This document shows, piece by piece, positions 63,621-64,000 of a stretch of DNA of 64,000 nt (its first letter is position 1; the number at the start of each line of letters is the position of its first letter). A program made the position numbers and the translations under genes. The DNA is taken from the NCBI GenBank assembly GCA_029931535.1, contig JAQPZY010000780.1:62001-126000 (forward strand), in the 5' to 3' direction. The notes under the pieces were generated by a model, which was given only the letters and a program-made list of their open reading frames with translations, was not told the origin of the DNA and ran no database searches. This DNA is from Margaritifera margaritifera (Eukaryota; Mollusca; Bivalvia; Unionida; Margaritiferidae).

Positions 63621-64000
63621 TTATTCTAACTGACAGATAACGGACAAAAGGCCATCTCAAGAGTTCTTCTGGTCTTTCACCAGTAGAGCTAACAAATCAA
63701 AGAAACAAAGACTTAACTTAACATTATTGTATATTTCTAATGTATAAATGGACTTATCTATTTCGTGCTTAATCAGTCGCCAAAATGTTATGGAATTCGA
63801 TAAAAGTGAATCCTTTTAACTTAAAGAATTGATTTCCCATTTATAACCAGCTCGAAACCAACGATTACATAGATCACATCTACTTTCATTAGTCTCCAGT
63901 AGTCATTGTAAACATTATCATGCAGAAATAAATCCAGACTAAAATGGTCTTGTCTTCTGTTCCAACAAGATATTTTTTGCAATCTTTTTTCTTTACATCT
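63621..64000. other. Window end, nothing recognised
   Basis: AT-rich sequence without motif or frame of note. Confidence 0.5.

Overview
This is eukaryotic, animal-type genomic DNA: an AT-rich, intron-rich locus crowded with minisatellites, long TA/CA microsatellites and retroelement remnants. The combination of a WSC domain with a long EGF array, tRNA-derived SINEs and decayed LINEs points to an invertebrate, most likely a lophotrochozoan and probably a mollusc. That placement is inference.

Positions 1-1869 hold no exon I can support. From 1870 to 47407 one plus-strand gene is spread over 23 exons that join without a frame break, from 1870 to a TGA at 47405-47407. The joined product is at least 1094 residues, counted from the first visible exon because the start codon and signal peptide lie outside what I can identify. 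It is a single-pass membrane receptor: a complete eight-cysteine WSC domain (exons 1-3), about 19 laminin-type/MEGF-like EGF modules (exons 4-21), one transmembrane helix (exon 22) and a short acidic cytoplasmic tail (exon 23). It resembles the MEGF10/PEAR1/Draper/CED-1/SCARF group of scavenger and engulfment receptors, but carries WSC at the N-terminus instead of EMI. A poly(A) signal follows the stop.

The introns are filled by tandem arrays: a 30-bp unit (4741-5940), a 24-bp unit (about 14285-17325), 39 bp (about 30130-32940), 63 bp (about 33130-34160), 33 bp (about 43560-44085) and many shorter ones. Several carry mobile elements whose removal restores the array: a probable 867-bp solo LTR in the 39-bp array, a roughly 2-kb TIR element in a 29-bp array, and a tRNA-Leu-type SINE in a degenerate ~130-bp repeat. 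One intronic minisatellite is built from copies of an exon end together with its splice donor.

From 47408 to 64000 I see no host gene. This stretch holds tandem repeats, two SINE copies, a degraded LINE (about 52820-56390) whose reading frame contains a 12-copy 45-bp expansion, and old decayed repeat families.
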